Assembly (NCBI GenBank): GCA_041301185.1
Contig: JBFYSV010000313.1
Location: 1 to 7,748 of the forward strand
Source: JAQBDA01 sp041301185
GTDB taxonomy: Bacteria > Chloroflexota > Anaerolineae > Anaerolineales > UBA4823
Direction of reading: 5' to 3'
Length of the DNA: 7,748 bases
Shown: piece after piece, positions 1-6,436 of the stretch
Position numbering within the stretch: the first letter of the stretch is position 1
How the letters are laid out: every line of letters begins with the position of its first letter
Translations under genes and position numbers: made by a program
The notes under the pieces: generated by a model
Told to the model about the DNA's origin: nothing
The model's database searches: none
Seen by the model: only the letters and a program-made list of their open reading frames with translations

Positions 1-2036
1 AACCTCCAGCGAGGTTCTTCATGAGCAAGCACCGCGCCAGCCAATGCGTCTGGATCATTCAAATCCCTGGCGATATCGATAGACTTTTGGAAGGCAGTCA
101 GGGCTTCTGGTAATCGCCCGCCGTGCCAGAGCGATCGAGCCAGCTCCAGTTCCAGCTCGTACTCCAGATGGCTGTTCTCAGGGGTATGATCCAGATTTTC
201 AAGCTCGGATAAACCGCGCTCGAAATACAGGGCTGCTTCTTCAAAAGCCAGCACTCGGGCTGCCAGTTGACCTGCAAGGAGCAGGTATCTGCTTGCCTTC
301 CTGTGCAGGCGGGCTTCTTGAAAATGGCGCGCGAGTTGGGTTGCCGGTATTTCGCCTGCGCTTTCACTTCCCGAATACAGTGTTTCCAGCGCATTGCCCA
401 CCGCCTCATGCAGGTAGGCGCGCTCGGCGGTTCCCAGGCGCCCGTATAGATACTTCTGAAACAACTGATGCCGGAATCGATACTGAGACAATCGTCTTGT
501 GCCCGTGAGCATTAAACCGCCCTCGTGTATCAAACGGTGTTGGCGGTCCAAATCATCACTCAAACGACGGATTACCTGGCCTGGATCAGTTTGCTGGACC
601 TGGGCAATAACCTCCGCATCGAAGGCTTCTCCTTGCACGCACCCGGTTGTTAACAAACCGAGCAGCTCATCCGGCAGGCGACCGATGCGCTTCTCGATGA
701 CCCCTTCCACCCGGGCGGGGATATTCTCCCAACTCAGTGCCTGATTCTCTCTCCAGCGACCGTCATTAGACTGGGTGATATCGCCTTGTTCTCGTAATTC
801 CCGCAACAGCTCGACGAGAAACAGGGGGTGTCCTTCTGTCAGGCTGGCGAGCTGCATCCGGAACGCTTCGCTGAAATCGTTGGCAGATACATCCAGCAGC
901 GCATTGACAAACTCTAGCTCTTCGCCTGGGGCGTAATGGTCGAGGTCGATGTGGTTGTGACCAAACTGCCGCTTGCTCTCGCTGAGGACCACTTTCAGCG
1001 GGTGCTGTGCCTGCCTGCCTTGTTCGTCCGTTGGTTGCATTTGTGCCAGCTCTTCGGGCCTGTAGCTGCCGACGATCAGTATCCGGCTCTGTTTCAGACG
1101 CATCGCCAGGTGTCCCAGCAAAGCAGCAGACGAGTGGTCGATCCAGTGTAAATCATCCAGCATCAGCATCAGCGGGTGCCGCTGGGAGATAGCGTTCAAC
1201 GTGCTGGAGATCTCGTCGAACAGGTATTCCTGGCGGAATTCTTGTGTGGCAGACGATGCCTGTCGAGCGCGTTGGCCTTGCAGGCGAAGGAGCAAGGCTG
1301 TGCTCTTTGGGTGATGGGCATACCCGCGGGTCAGGTGAGCTTCGAGCGACGCTCCCGGGACGAGTTTGTCAATCAGATGCGGTCCGTTTTCTAACAGGCT
1401 CTCGGTGATATCTGGGATGGCGCGAGCCAGCCGGGCGGCAAGCTCGCGGCTGATGATCCCCTGCATGGCCGCGTTATTGAAATCTCCCACCAATGTGCGA
1501 AAGATATCGCGGAAGGGCAGCAGTGGGTCTCCCTGACCGGTGTACACGTCGCTGCTTCCCCGGGCAAGGAGCAGGTCGGTTTCAGCATCCAGCGCCTGGC
1601 GGGCAAACTCGGACAGCAAGCTGGATTTGCCCCGCCCGGCCTCCCCGGTGATAAAGACTATTCTGCCCTTTCCCTGCATCGCCCGGTCGAGCTGCTCATG
1701 GAGCTGCTGCAACTGGCGCTCTCGGGCGACAAAGGGAGGAGCCTGCCCGCTCTGATCGGCGATCTCGGCCGGCAGGGGTATCCCGCTGCCGTTGCCATAG
1801 CTTGGCTGTTCGAAATCCTGAACGTACTTACCGCGAGCCAACTGCAGGAAGGAAGCTCGCTGGGAATTCTCGATCGCCAGGTGGTCAGCCAGCAATTCGG
1901 CAAGCTGCTCCGATGGTCGCCGTTCTTCCCTCTCAATCTTGCGCAGCATGCTGAGCGAGCAGCTTACTTTACGGGCCAGGTCCTCCTGGGTTAAGTCAAG
2001 CAGTTTTCGTCTGCGATAAACCCAATTTCCGAACAA
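1..2036 (-). CDS. HTH-AAA ATPase-TPR regulator (N-terminal part; C-terminus beyond left edge)
   Basis: One frame stays open from a TTG at 2036-2034 to the left edge, giving 678 codons with no stop. Residues about 2-58 form an XRE-type helix-turn-helix (NWVYRRRK..., then LDLTQEDLARKVSCS). A P-loop follows at about 131-138 (GEAGRGKS) and a Walker B stretch ends in DD at 294-295 (MLMLDDLHWID). About 430-560 look like the winged-helix/arm region common after such ATPase domains (YRFRHQLFQKYLYGRL near 520). About 590 onward is helical and TPR-like (SLWHGGRLPEALTAFQKS). These proteins are thought to be STAND-like signalling ATPases or transcription regulators related in layout to MalT-type LuxR proteins; ligand and targets are unknown. 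The TTG start is preferred because an in-frame TAA lies only 15 bases upstream (2054-2052), no ATG/GTG intervenes, and relatives begin just before the FGxWV motif. Domain calls are firm; the biological role is inference. The remaining TPR part is outside the window. Confidence 0.9.
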   Translation of the reverse strand, partial: MFGNWVYRRRKLLDLTQEDLARKVSCSLSMLRKIEREERRPSEQLAELLADHLAIENSQRASFLQLARGKYVQDFEQPSYGNGSGIPLPAEIADQSGQAPPFVARERQLQQLHEQLDRAMQGKGRIVFITGEAGRGKSSLLSEFARQALDAETDLLLARGSSDVYTGQGDPLLPFRDIFRTLVGDFNNAAMQGIISRELAARLARAIPDITESLLENGPHLIDKLVPGASLEAHLTRGYAHHPKSTALLLRLQGQRARQASSATQEFRQEYLFDEISSTLNAISQRHPLMLMLDDLHWIDHSSAALLGHLAMRLKQSRILIVGSYRPEELAQMQPTDEQGRQAQHPLKVVLSESKRQFGHNHIDLDHYAPGEELEFVNALLDVSANDFSEAFRMQLASLTEGHPLFLVELLRELREQGDITQSNDGRWRENQALSWENIPARVEGVIEKRIGRLPDELLGLLTTGCVQGEAFDAEVIAQVQQTDPGQVIRRLSDDLDRQHRLIHEGGLMLTGTRRLSQYRFRHQLFQKYLYGRLGTAERAYLHEAVGNALETLYSGSESAGEIPATQLARHFQEARLHRKASRYLLLAGQLAARVLAFEEAALYFERGLSELENLDHTPENSHLEYELELELARSLWHGGRLPEALTAFQKSIDIARDLNDPDALAGAVLAHEEPRWR

Positions 2037-2043
2037 TCTTCTA

Positions 2044-2049
2044 CACCCC
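2044..2049 (-). promoter_or_regulatory. RBS-like GGGGTG supporting the TTG start
   Basis: On the minus strand GGGGTG ends 7 bases before the TTG at 2036. It is an imperfect match to the anti-Shine-Dalgarno complement, but it is the only purine-rich stretch with suitable spacing. An in-frame stop just upstream leaves no conventional start codon further out. Confidence 0.4.
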
Positions 2050-2062
2050 AGTTAATCTCTTA

Positions 2063-2093
2063 TTGGACAAATCGAATCCGAATTCATTATAAC
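2063..2093 (+). promoter_or_regulatory. possible rightward promoter for the DUF4242 gene
   Basis: TTGGAC at 2063-2068 could serve as a -35. Possible -10 boxes are CATTAT (2085-2090, 16-base spacer) or TATAAC (2088-2093, 19-base spacer). If used, the leader would be about 135 bases. A perfect TTGACA at 2123-2128 is an alternative -35, but its only nearby -10-like hexamer (TATCTG, 2144-2149) sits at 15 bases and is poor. The choice cannot be settled by eye. Confidence 0.3.
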
Positions 2094-2094
2094 A
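2086..2094 (-). promoter_or_regulatory. extended -10 box of the ATPase regulator promoter
   Basis: The minus strand reads TGTTATAAT here: a perfect TATAAT (2091-2086) preceded by TG at extended -10 spacing. The -35 region at normal distance (about 2109-2114, ACAACA) is weak, as is common for extended -10 promoters. Transcription would start near 2079, giving a leader of about 43 bases before the TTG start. The two inverted repeats at 2091-2105 and 2113-2129 cover this box and the -35 region. Confidence 0.5.
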
Positions 2095-2105
2095 CTCATT
2101 GTGTT
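2091..2105. repeat. inverted repeat 1, putative operator half of a pair
   Basis: AACAC-TCATT-GTGTT is a perfect 5-base inverted repeat with a 5-base centre. It overlaps the leftward -10 box and lies just downstream of the rightward -10 candidates. Its core CACTCATTG (2093-2101) recurs 24 bases later in the second inverted repeat. This looks like a protein-binding site, since the arms are too short for a stable RNA hairpin. Confidence 0.45.
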
Positions 2106-2112
2106 ACCTGTT

Positions 2113-2129
2113 GTGTCACTCATTGACAC
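2113..2129. repeat. inverted repeat 2, putative operator half of a pair
   Basis: GTGTCA-CTCAT-TGACAC is a perfect 6-base inverted repeat with a 5-base centre. It contains a second copy of CACTCATTG (2117-2125), 24 bases after the copy in inverted repeat 1, a little over two helical turns. It covers the -35 region of the leftward promoter and includes a perfect TTGACA in the rightward direction. Confidence 0.45.
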
Positions 2130-2222
2130 CCAAATTTCTCCGCTATCTGCCAAAATATTCAGCACATCACAACAATCGCCAACCGGCGCGGATCAAGCAT
2201 CTGACGGACTGGCAGTCGAATG

Positions 2223-2229
2223 AAAGGAG
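2223..2229 (+). promoter_or_regulatory. RBS fixing the GTG start of the DUF4242 gene
   Basis: AAAGGAG lies 7 bases before the GTG at 2237. The same frame is open further upstream to 2099 (TTG), but the added residues are unlike the family and no RBS precedes that start, so the GTG is preferred. Confidence 0.7.
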
Positions 2230-2236
2230 CGACCTT

Positions 2237-2524
2237 GTGCCATTATTTCTCATCGAACGCAACTTTGCCCGCAAGCTGCAGGTCTCACCCGGAGGGGCTG
2301 CCGAGATTAGCGAAATTACTGACCAGGAGAGTATTCGCTGGCTGATCTCCTTCTTGAGTGTGGATCGGAAGAAGACCTTCTGCCTGTACGAGGCTGCCAG
2401 TGCAGCAGCCATCCGTACCGCAGCCGATCAGGCTGGTATTCCGGCAGACGTGATCGTCAAAATCGAGGATGAGATGATTCCCAATGGGTATATACGGCGG
2501 TTGCGTCCGGATCGCAATGGCTAG
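2237..2524 (+). CDS. DUF4242 / SCO4226-like small protein
   Basis: This 95-residue protein starts at a GTG with a good RBS. It begins MPLFLIERNF and has the conserved centre KKTFCLYEAASAAAIRTAA followed by GIPADVIVKIEDE. Family members are usually about 80-95 residues, begin 'MPxFLVERxF' and carry 'KTFCxYxAPxxEAIRxAA'; they adopt a ferredoxin-like alpha/beta fold. The best studied member, SCO4226 of Streptomyces, is described as a nickel-binding protein, but metal binding here is not shown. It has no signal peptide and is probably cytoplasmic. It is transcribed away from the ATPase regulator and shares its control region, so it may be regulated by it. The next gene follows after 70 bases with no clear promoter or terminator between, so co-transcription is possible. 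Confidence 0.85.
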   Translation: MPLFLIERNFARKLQVSPGGAAEISEITDQESIRWLISFLSVDRKKTFCLYEAASAAAIRTAADQAGIPADVIVKIEDEMIPNGYIRRLRPDRNG

Positions 2525-2594
2525 CGACAGCGGCGAAGTATGTCGGCGCAGTCAGGTAGACTGCAAATTCTAATCATCTAACAGGAGGTAAATT

Positions 2595-3608
2595 ATGAAA
2601 CGCAAAAGTGTAGTGATCGGTCTGGTTTTAGTGTGCATGCTCACCCTTGGTATCAGCACCGCAGCCGCCGGGAAACCCCCGCCAGCAGAGCCCAGTGCCA
2701 GCCTGCTAGCCGAGGGCTTGCTGGGGGCCTCAGGCAGCGCCATCGGACCTGGCGGCGCGCTGTACGTCACCGAAGGTGCAGTCGGCAGGATTTCGCGCAT
2801 CGATCCAATGACCGGGGATATCACCACCTTCGCCGAAGGCCTGCCGCCGGCGATCCTGCCTATCGGTGGCGCAAATGATCTCGTCTTCATCGGTCAGACC
2901 GCGTATGTGCTGGTCACTATGGTCGGTGCTGACCTGCCTGTCCCGGTGCCTAACCCTGCAGTGGTTGGCATCTACAGGATCGACGGTCCCAACAGCTATA
3001 CGGTCATCGCCAACATTGGCCAATGGTCGATAGACAACCCGTCGGGGAGCGATGTGTTTATCCCTTCCGGCGTCCATTATGCGATCGAAACCTTCCAGGG
3101 TAAGTTCCTGGTCAGCGACGGGCACCACAACCGTGTCCTGCAGGTCACCCGCGATGGTGCGGTCAGTGAATTCAGAGCCTTCGACAACATCGTCCCGACC
3201 GGGTTGGAAATTCACGGCAACACGGTGTATATGGCTGAAGCCGGTCCCAACCCCCATCTGCCCGAGGACGGCAAGGTGGTGTCGTTCGGGCACACGTCGC
3301 CCAGCGTCACGGAGGTTGCCTCTGGCGCCCCGCTGTTGGTTGACGTGGAGTTCGGCCGCGGCCGCTCGCTGTATGCCCTGGCGCAGGGCATCTTCCCGGT
3401 CGGCAGTGATGATGGCTCACCGGCGCTGCCGGACACCGGCTCGCTGGTGGTGGTCAACGGGAATGGCACCTTCACCACCGTAATCGAAGGTCTGGACCGC
3501 CCGACCTCGATGGACTTCATCGGGACCACGGCCTACGTCGTCAGCCTGACTGGCGAGGTGTGGAAGATCGAGAACGTCTCGGGACCGCCGTTTGGCAGGA
3601 GGCACTAA
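2595..3608 (+). CDS. secreted ScyD/ScyE-like beta-propeller protein
   Basis: The 337-residue protein starts at ATG, 5 bases after a strong AGGAGGT (2583-2589). Residues 1-25 are a classical signal peptide: basic MKRK, a hydrophobic stretch, and an AAA|G cleavage site. The mature part is built of repeated blades, seen as GPGGALYVTEGAVGRISRID (about 51-70), a KFLVSDGHHNRVLQV blade, TGLEIHGNTVYMAEAGPN, RGRSLYALAQGI and a C-terminal TSMDFIGTTAYVVSLTGEVW. This pattern fits the ScyD/ScyE family, NHL-like propellers named from the cyanobacterial scytonemin cluster. Such proteins are common in bacteria that make no scytonemin, so the name gives fold and location, not pathway. No enzymatic motif is visible. 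It probably acts outside the cytoplasmic membrane; no anchor or sorting motif is seen at the C-terminus. Confidence 0.82.
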   Translation: MKRKSVVIGLVLVCMLTLGISTAAAGKPPPAEPSASLLAEGLLGASGSAIGPGGALYVTEGAVGRISRIDPMTGDITTFAEGLPPAILPIGGANDLVFIGQTAYVLVTMVGADLPVPVPNPAVVGIYRIDGPNSYTVIANIGQWSIDNPSGSDVFIPSGVHYAIETFQGKFLVSDGHHNRVLQVTRDGAVSEFRAFDNIVPTGLEIHGNTVYMAEAGPNPHLPEDGKVVSFGHTSPSVTEVASGAPLLVDVEFGRGRSLYALAQGIFPVGSDDGSPALPDTGSLVVVNGNGTFTTVIEGLDRPTSMDFIGTTAYVVSLTGEVWKIENVSGPPFGRRH

Positions 3609-3620
3609 GCTGTTGCCCTG

Positions 3621-3655
3621 GCATGGATCACCAGGCGCCTGGTCTTCCTCCATGC
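3621..3655 (+). terminator. nested hairpin after the propeller gene, possible terminator
   Basis: The outer arms GCATGGA (3621-3627) and TCCATGC (3649-3655) are perfectly complementary and enclose a 14-base perfect palindrome, ACCAGGCGCCTGGT (3630-3643). Together they can form a GC-rich stem starting 12 bases after the stop codon. No T-tract follows, so it is not a standard intrinsic terminator; it may end or protect the 3' end of the transcript. Confidence 0.45.
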
Positions 3656-3661
3656 GCCTGG

Positions 3662-3690
3662 ATGACCCTGCCGTTAGAGGCGGGAATAAT
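3662..3690 (+). promoter_or_regulatory. weak candidate promoter for the membrane protein gene
   Basis: ATGACC (3662-3667) and AATAAT (3685-3690) are spaced by 17 bases and resemble -35 and -10 boxes with two mismatches or fewer each. Transcription would begin about 12 bases before the ATG at 3709, which leaves little room for a standard leader. Position between a hairpin and a new gene supports it; sequence alone is weak. Confidence 0.22.
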
Positions 3691-3708
3691 AGAATGGATT
3701 AGGGACCC

Positions 3709-4617
3709 ATGAAAGCATCGATCCAGAAATCTATACTGTTGCCTCAAGAAACATCCAAAACGCTTCTCTTGGGCTCCTGTGGCGCCGCGATCGGAGTTGT
3801 GGTTGTCTTATTCAATGCCAAAGCCCCTATCAGTGAGGCCTATATTAGCACACCAGAGTTTGTTATCTGGCAGTTATTAATTTGCAGCCAAACAGCCTTT
3901 CTGGCTATGGCTATTGGTCCTCTGGTGACAGTCCTCCAACAGCTCAAAACATATTCCAGCAACCATAAGTGGAATCTGTTTCTTTCAGGGATTATCATTA
4001 CGATCTTGTTCTGGATACCATCTTTGGTACGTGTACTATATATCTCAGATATCCAGTGGCCGCTAGCCAATCAGATGCTCAGGCTCTCTATCATAATACT
4101 GATTGCCTACGTTCCAACCCTTATGGCCACGGCAGGAATCTGGTTGGTTCAGGTGGCTTTCCAATCGCTTAGTCAGCTTGAGGGTGCAGAGCTCATTCCA
4201 ATATACCTGCAGCATCTGAAGAACATGGGGGGATTCCTGTGGATCCTGGGCATTATGGTCAGCCTGGCTACCCTGGCAACAGCCTCGTTGCGTAACGCGC
4301 TCACCGCCATCGACCCGGCTTTGGACGACAAATTTCCAGAAGCTCTGGTGTGGATATATGGCGCTTATTATTCGGTGCTGTTGCTGGTGATCTATTTGCC
4401 TGCATACAACGCGCGCCTGATCGCAGGGGAGAAAATCCTGGATCGTTATTTGTTGCTCCCCCTACCCAATCATGATGATTGGGCTAGCATCTACACGAAG
4501 CGAAAACAATTGGCAGAATACCTGGGCCTCGAAGAGTCTATCGTGGATAGCCTGCAGACCATCCTGCCGATCCTGGCACCACTGATCAGCGGATACATCC
4601 CGACCATCTTCGGGTGA
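3709..4617 (+). CDS. six-TM membrane protein of unknown function
   Basis: This is a 302-residue protein that I do not recognise. Hydrophobic segments are at about 20-37, 50-75, 88-110, 122-150, 175-195 and 212-235, which suggests six membrane passes. A soluble, charged stretch (about 236-280, including KRKQLAEYLGLEES) follows, then a hydrophobic C-terminal tail (about 283-302, PILAPLISGYIPTIFG). There is no cleavable signal peptide and no motif of a known transporter or enzyme. The start is uncertain: AGGGA (3701-3705) is only 3 bases from the ATG, but an upstream in-frame ATG (3694) is followed at once by TAG, so 3709 is the first usable ATG. GC content falls here (about 37% in a sampled line at 3841-3900) compared with the preceding gene. 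It stands apart from both neighbours, so context says little about its role. Confidence 0.75.
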   Translation: MKASIQKSILLPQETSKTLLLGSCGAAIGVVVVLFNAKAPISEAYISTPEFVIWQLLICSQTAFLAMAIGPLVTVLQQLKTYSSNHKWNLFLSGIIITILFWIPSLVRVLYISDIQWPLANQMLRLSIIILIAYVPTLMATAGIWLVQVAFQSLSQLEGAELIPIYLQHLKNMGGFLWILGIMVSLATLATASLRNALTAIDPALDDKFPEALVWIYGAYYSVLLLVIYLPAYNARLIAGEKILDRYLLLPLPNHDDWASIYTKRKQLAEYLGLEESIVDSLQTILPILAPLISGYIPTIFG

Positions 4618-4627
4618 TCGCAGTTAT

Positions 4628-4831
4628 ATGGTTATGTTGATGATCAATTGCATTCATTTGACAGGAGTACAACAATGTCTAAACAATGCCTCAACTGATC
4701 AGGATTTGGCGGACATCCTGTCGTGGATTGCCACGTTGGAAAAATAGCATTGCGGAATAATCGAATAGATAATTGACAAGAAGAATGGAGTGCCGACTCT
4801 CAACGAGCTGCATCGTTGGGCAAAGTGGTAA
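4628..4831 (+). pseudogene. possible small-gene remnant with two in-frame TAG codons
   Basis: One frame across this 235-base gap reads like protein but is broken. ATG 4628 leads to a stretch containing STDQDLADILSWIATLEK, then TAG (4745-4747), six codons, TAG (4763-4765), and DKKNGVPTLNELHRWAKW ending in TAA (4829-4831). No RBS precedes 4628. TAG serves as an ordinary stop for genes at 2524 and 7108, so read-through is not expected. The peptide fragments match nothing I recognise. It could be a decayed small gene or chance, since the stretches are short. Confidence 0.2.
4675..4698 (+). other. RBS-preceded mini-ORF of 7 codons
   Basis: AGGAG (4663-4667) is followed after 7 bases by ATG and the peptide MSKQCLN, then TGA. 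A well-placed RBS in front of a dead-end ORF may mark the original start of the broken small gene: a one-base frameshift near 4693 would join it to the frame coding TDQDLADILSWIATLEK. A leader peptide is the alternative. Confidence 0.25.
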
Positions 4832-4852
4832 ACAGTTTAGAAGGAGATCATC

Positions 4853-6430
4853 ATGGTTATCGAATCATTAAACCAATTTATTGTGAGTACTGCTACTCGC
4901 CATCCACAATGGGGAACCAATCCTCCTGCTTACGATAAGCAAACCAGCCGCTACAATCCGGATTATGTTAACCCACCTCACTGGTTTATCGGTGCAAGTG
5001 CTCTTGACGCGCTGATTGATCATAATAAACAGGAGCAAGCTGATTTTGTTTTCGCGCCAATAGGACCTAATCCTGTTATCAAGCCAACGATGGAAGCTTT
5101 TCTAACAATCGATGTGTTTGATCCAGCAATTAGCTCGCCGGTTGGCTCGGCTCTTAAGATGCCAGACGAGGTCGTAGCCTATCACTGGAAAATCGTTCAA
5201 AACAGCGGAGGCCACCAGGAGACTCAGGTAAAGGATAGAAGCTTTTCTCCTCAGATGATGGCACAGGCTGTTTTTGAAGTGAGAGAATTGGGGGAATACA
5301 CGATCAGTCTATTTGTCAGTTTCAAGAGTGGGGGCACTAAATCGAATCAAAAGACAATTAAGCTGCGCGATTTCTTGATTGTCTCCATAGGTGATTCTTT
5401 AGCTTCTGGCGAAGGCGTGCCAGATGATCCGGGTATGGCTACAGACAATTTCCTCGACCCTACAGATGGCTGTGAGAATACTACATTTCAAAAGATAAAA
5501 GACAATCTCGGATTCAATATTGCAATGGACAAGGAGCCTGTCTGGCAGGAACCAAAAGCCCACCGGTCTTATAACTCTGGACCATCACGCGCTGCGTTGT
5601 TATTGGAAGCAAATAGGGAGTCACCGGGTGATATGGTTACCTTCTTGTCGTTTGCGCGCTCGGGTTCAGCTATTTTTGAAGGTTTAATCACACCGCATAA
5701 AAACGGTTCAATTGAAATTGGACAAATTGATGAGGTCGCCCGGACGATCGGAGATCGAAAGATCGATGCTTTAGTGATTACGATCGGTGTGAACGATATT
5801 GGCTTTGATGACACATTGACGGATCTGGTAAAAGGTGATTTCAGTATCTTCAATATTGGAAATGATGATGAAAATCGCGATGAAATCTTTGCGGAGGTAG
5901 AGCGGAGACTCAATGAACTGTCCAACAGGTATATTGCACTGGATGCGGTTATTAAGGTGAAATTAGGAGAGAGAGTCAAGCAAATATTCATCACGGAGTA
6001 CCCCATAGCCCTTTTTGATCGAAAACGCGATGCGAATGGCATTGTAACTGTTGGGCCGGGCTGTGGTATCTTCAGCGGTCCAGATTTAGATATCGATAAG
6101 GACGATGCCAGAGACATAAAAGAGCACGCCATTTTATTAAATAACGAAATACAGAAGGCAGCAAAAGATCATAAGTGGACGTTTATCACCGGCATTGTAG
6201 ATGGGTTTGAAGGTCATGGTTATTGTTCAGGGGAGGACAACTCGTTCTTTGTCTTTGCCGAAGATTCCTGTAAACATCAGGGCGATTTTGATGGCACCAT
6301 GCATCCAAATCACAAAGGGCATCAGGTTATTGCAGATATCATCGCAAAACGGCTTGACCGATCCGTTATTAACCCTGTCATTGGCGGAAAACCTAAGGAT
6401 GATTCTCCGCAACCAGGGCGAGCCGCATAA
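4853..6430 (+). CDS. SGNH/GDSL-family hydrolase with extra N-terminal region, no signal peptide
   Basis: The 525-residue protein starts at ATG, 6 bases after AAGGAG (4841-4846). The four SGNH blocks are present in order: Ser182 in IGDSLASGEG (block I), Gly271 in FARSGSA (block II), Asn314 in ITIGVNDIGF (block III) and His484 in GTMHPNHKGH (block V). The fold performs ester hydrolysis (lipase, esterase or carbohydrate deacylase); the substrate cannot be read. The HRS block (237-239) and block II are close to the secreted 'CHRS ... ACSGA' subfamily, but the cysteines are replaced by Ala236 and Arg269-type residues. Four other cysteines remain (207, 404, 458, 473). Residues 1-60 match nothing I know; about 60-175 look like a beta-rich, Ig-like module (EYTISLFVSFKSGG). 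No signal peptide or TM segment is seen, which is unusual because relatives are mostly exported. The next gene starts 6 bases after the stop. GC is about 45% in a sampled line. Confidence 0.88.
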   Translation: MVIESLNQFIVSTATRHPQWGTNPPAYDKQTSRYNPDYVNPPHWFIGASALDALIDHNKQEQADFVFAPIGPNPVIKPTMEAFLTIDVFDPAISSPVGSALKMPDEVVAYHWKIVQNSGGHQETQVKDRSFSPQMMAQAVFEVRELGEYTISLFVSFKSGGTKSNQKTIKLRDFLIVSIGDSLASGEGVPDDPGMATDNFLDPTDGCENTTFQKIKDNLGFNIAMDKEPVWQEPKAHRSYNSGPSRAALLLEANRESPGDMVTFLSFARSGSAIFEGLITPHKNGSIEIGQIDEVARTIGDRKIDALVITIGVNDIGFDDTLTDLVKGDFSIFNIGNDDENRDEIFAEVERRLNELSNRYIALDAVIKVKLGERVKQIFITEYPIALFDRKRDANGIVTVGPGCGIFSGPDLDIDKDDARDIKEHAILLNNEIQKAAKDHKWTFITGIVDGFEGHGYCSGEDNSFFVFAEDSCKHQGDFDGTMHPNHKGHQVIADIIAKRLDRSVINPVIGGKPKDDSPQPGRAA

Positions 6431-6436
6431 CTAATT

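Noticed and set aside
98..409. Minus-strand 103-codon ORF
   Set aside because: It lies in a different frame within the ATPase-TPR gene, whose own frame is continuous through this region and matches TPR-type sequence.
2099..2236. N-terminal extension of the DUF4242 protein from a TTG at 2099
   Set aside because: The added residues are unlike the family and overlap the inverted repeats; the GTG at 2237 has a good RBS and gives the normal family length and start.
2730..3293. Minus-strand 187-codon ORF opposite the propeller gene
   Set aside because: It is fully antisense to a gene with a signal peptide, strong RBS and family match; the long frame follows from high GC, and it has no RBS or recognisable domain.
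4637..4647. Palindrome TTGATGATCAA
   Set aside because: It is a single short palindrome in AT-rich DNA with no second copy or promoter at a fixed distance; this is expected by chance.
4745..4765. In-frame TAG codons as recoded amber codons (for example pyrrolysine)
   Set aside because: TAG ends the DUF4242 gene and the 223-residue gene normally, no suppressor tRNA or pyl gene is seen, and the surrounding frame is not firmly coding.
4773..4778. Perfect TTGACA as a -35 box for the hydrolase
   Set aside because: No acceptable -10 hexamer is found at 15-19 bases downstream (sequence around 4794-4803 is ACTCTC-like), so I do not call a promoter here.
5569..6132. Minus-strand 187-codon ORF opposite the SGNH hydrolase
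   Set aside because: It lies over the catalytic core coding region, is serine-rich in the way antisense translations often are, and has no family match or upstream control signals.
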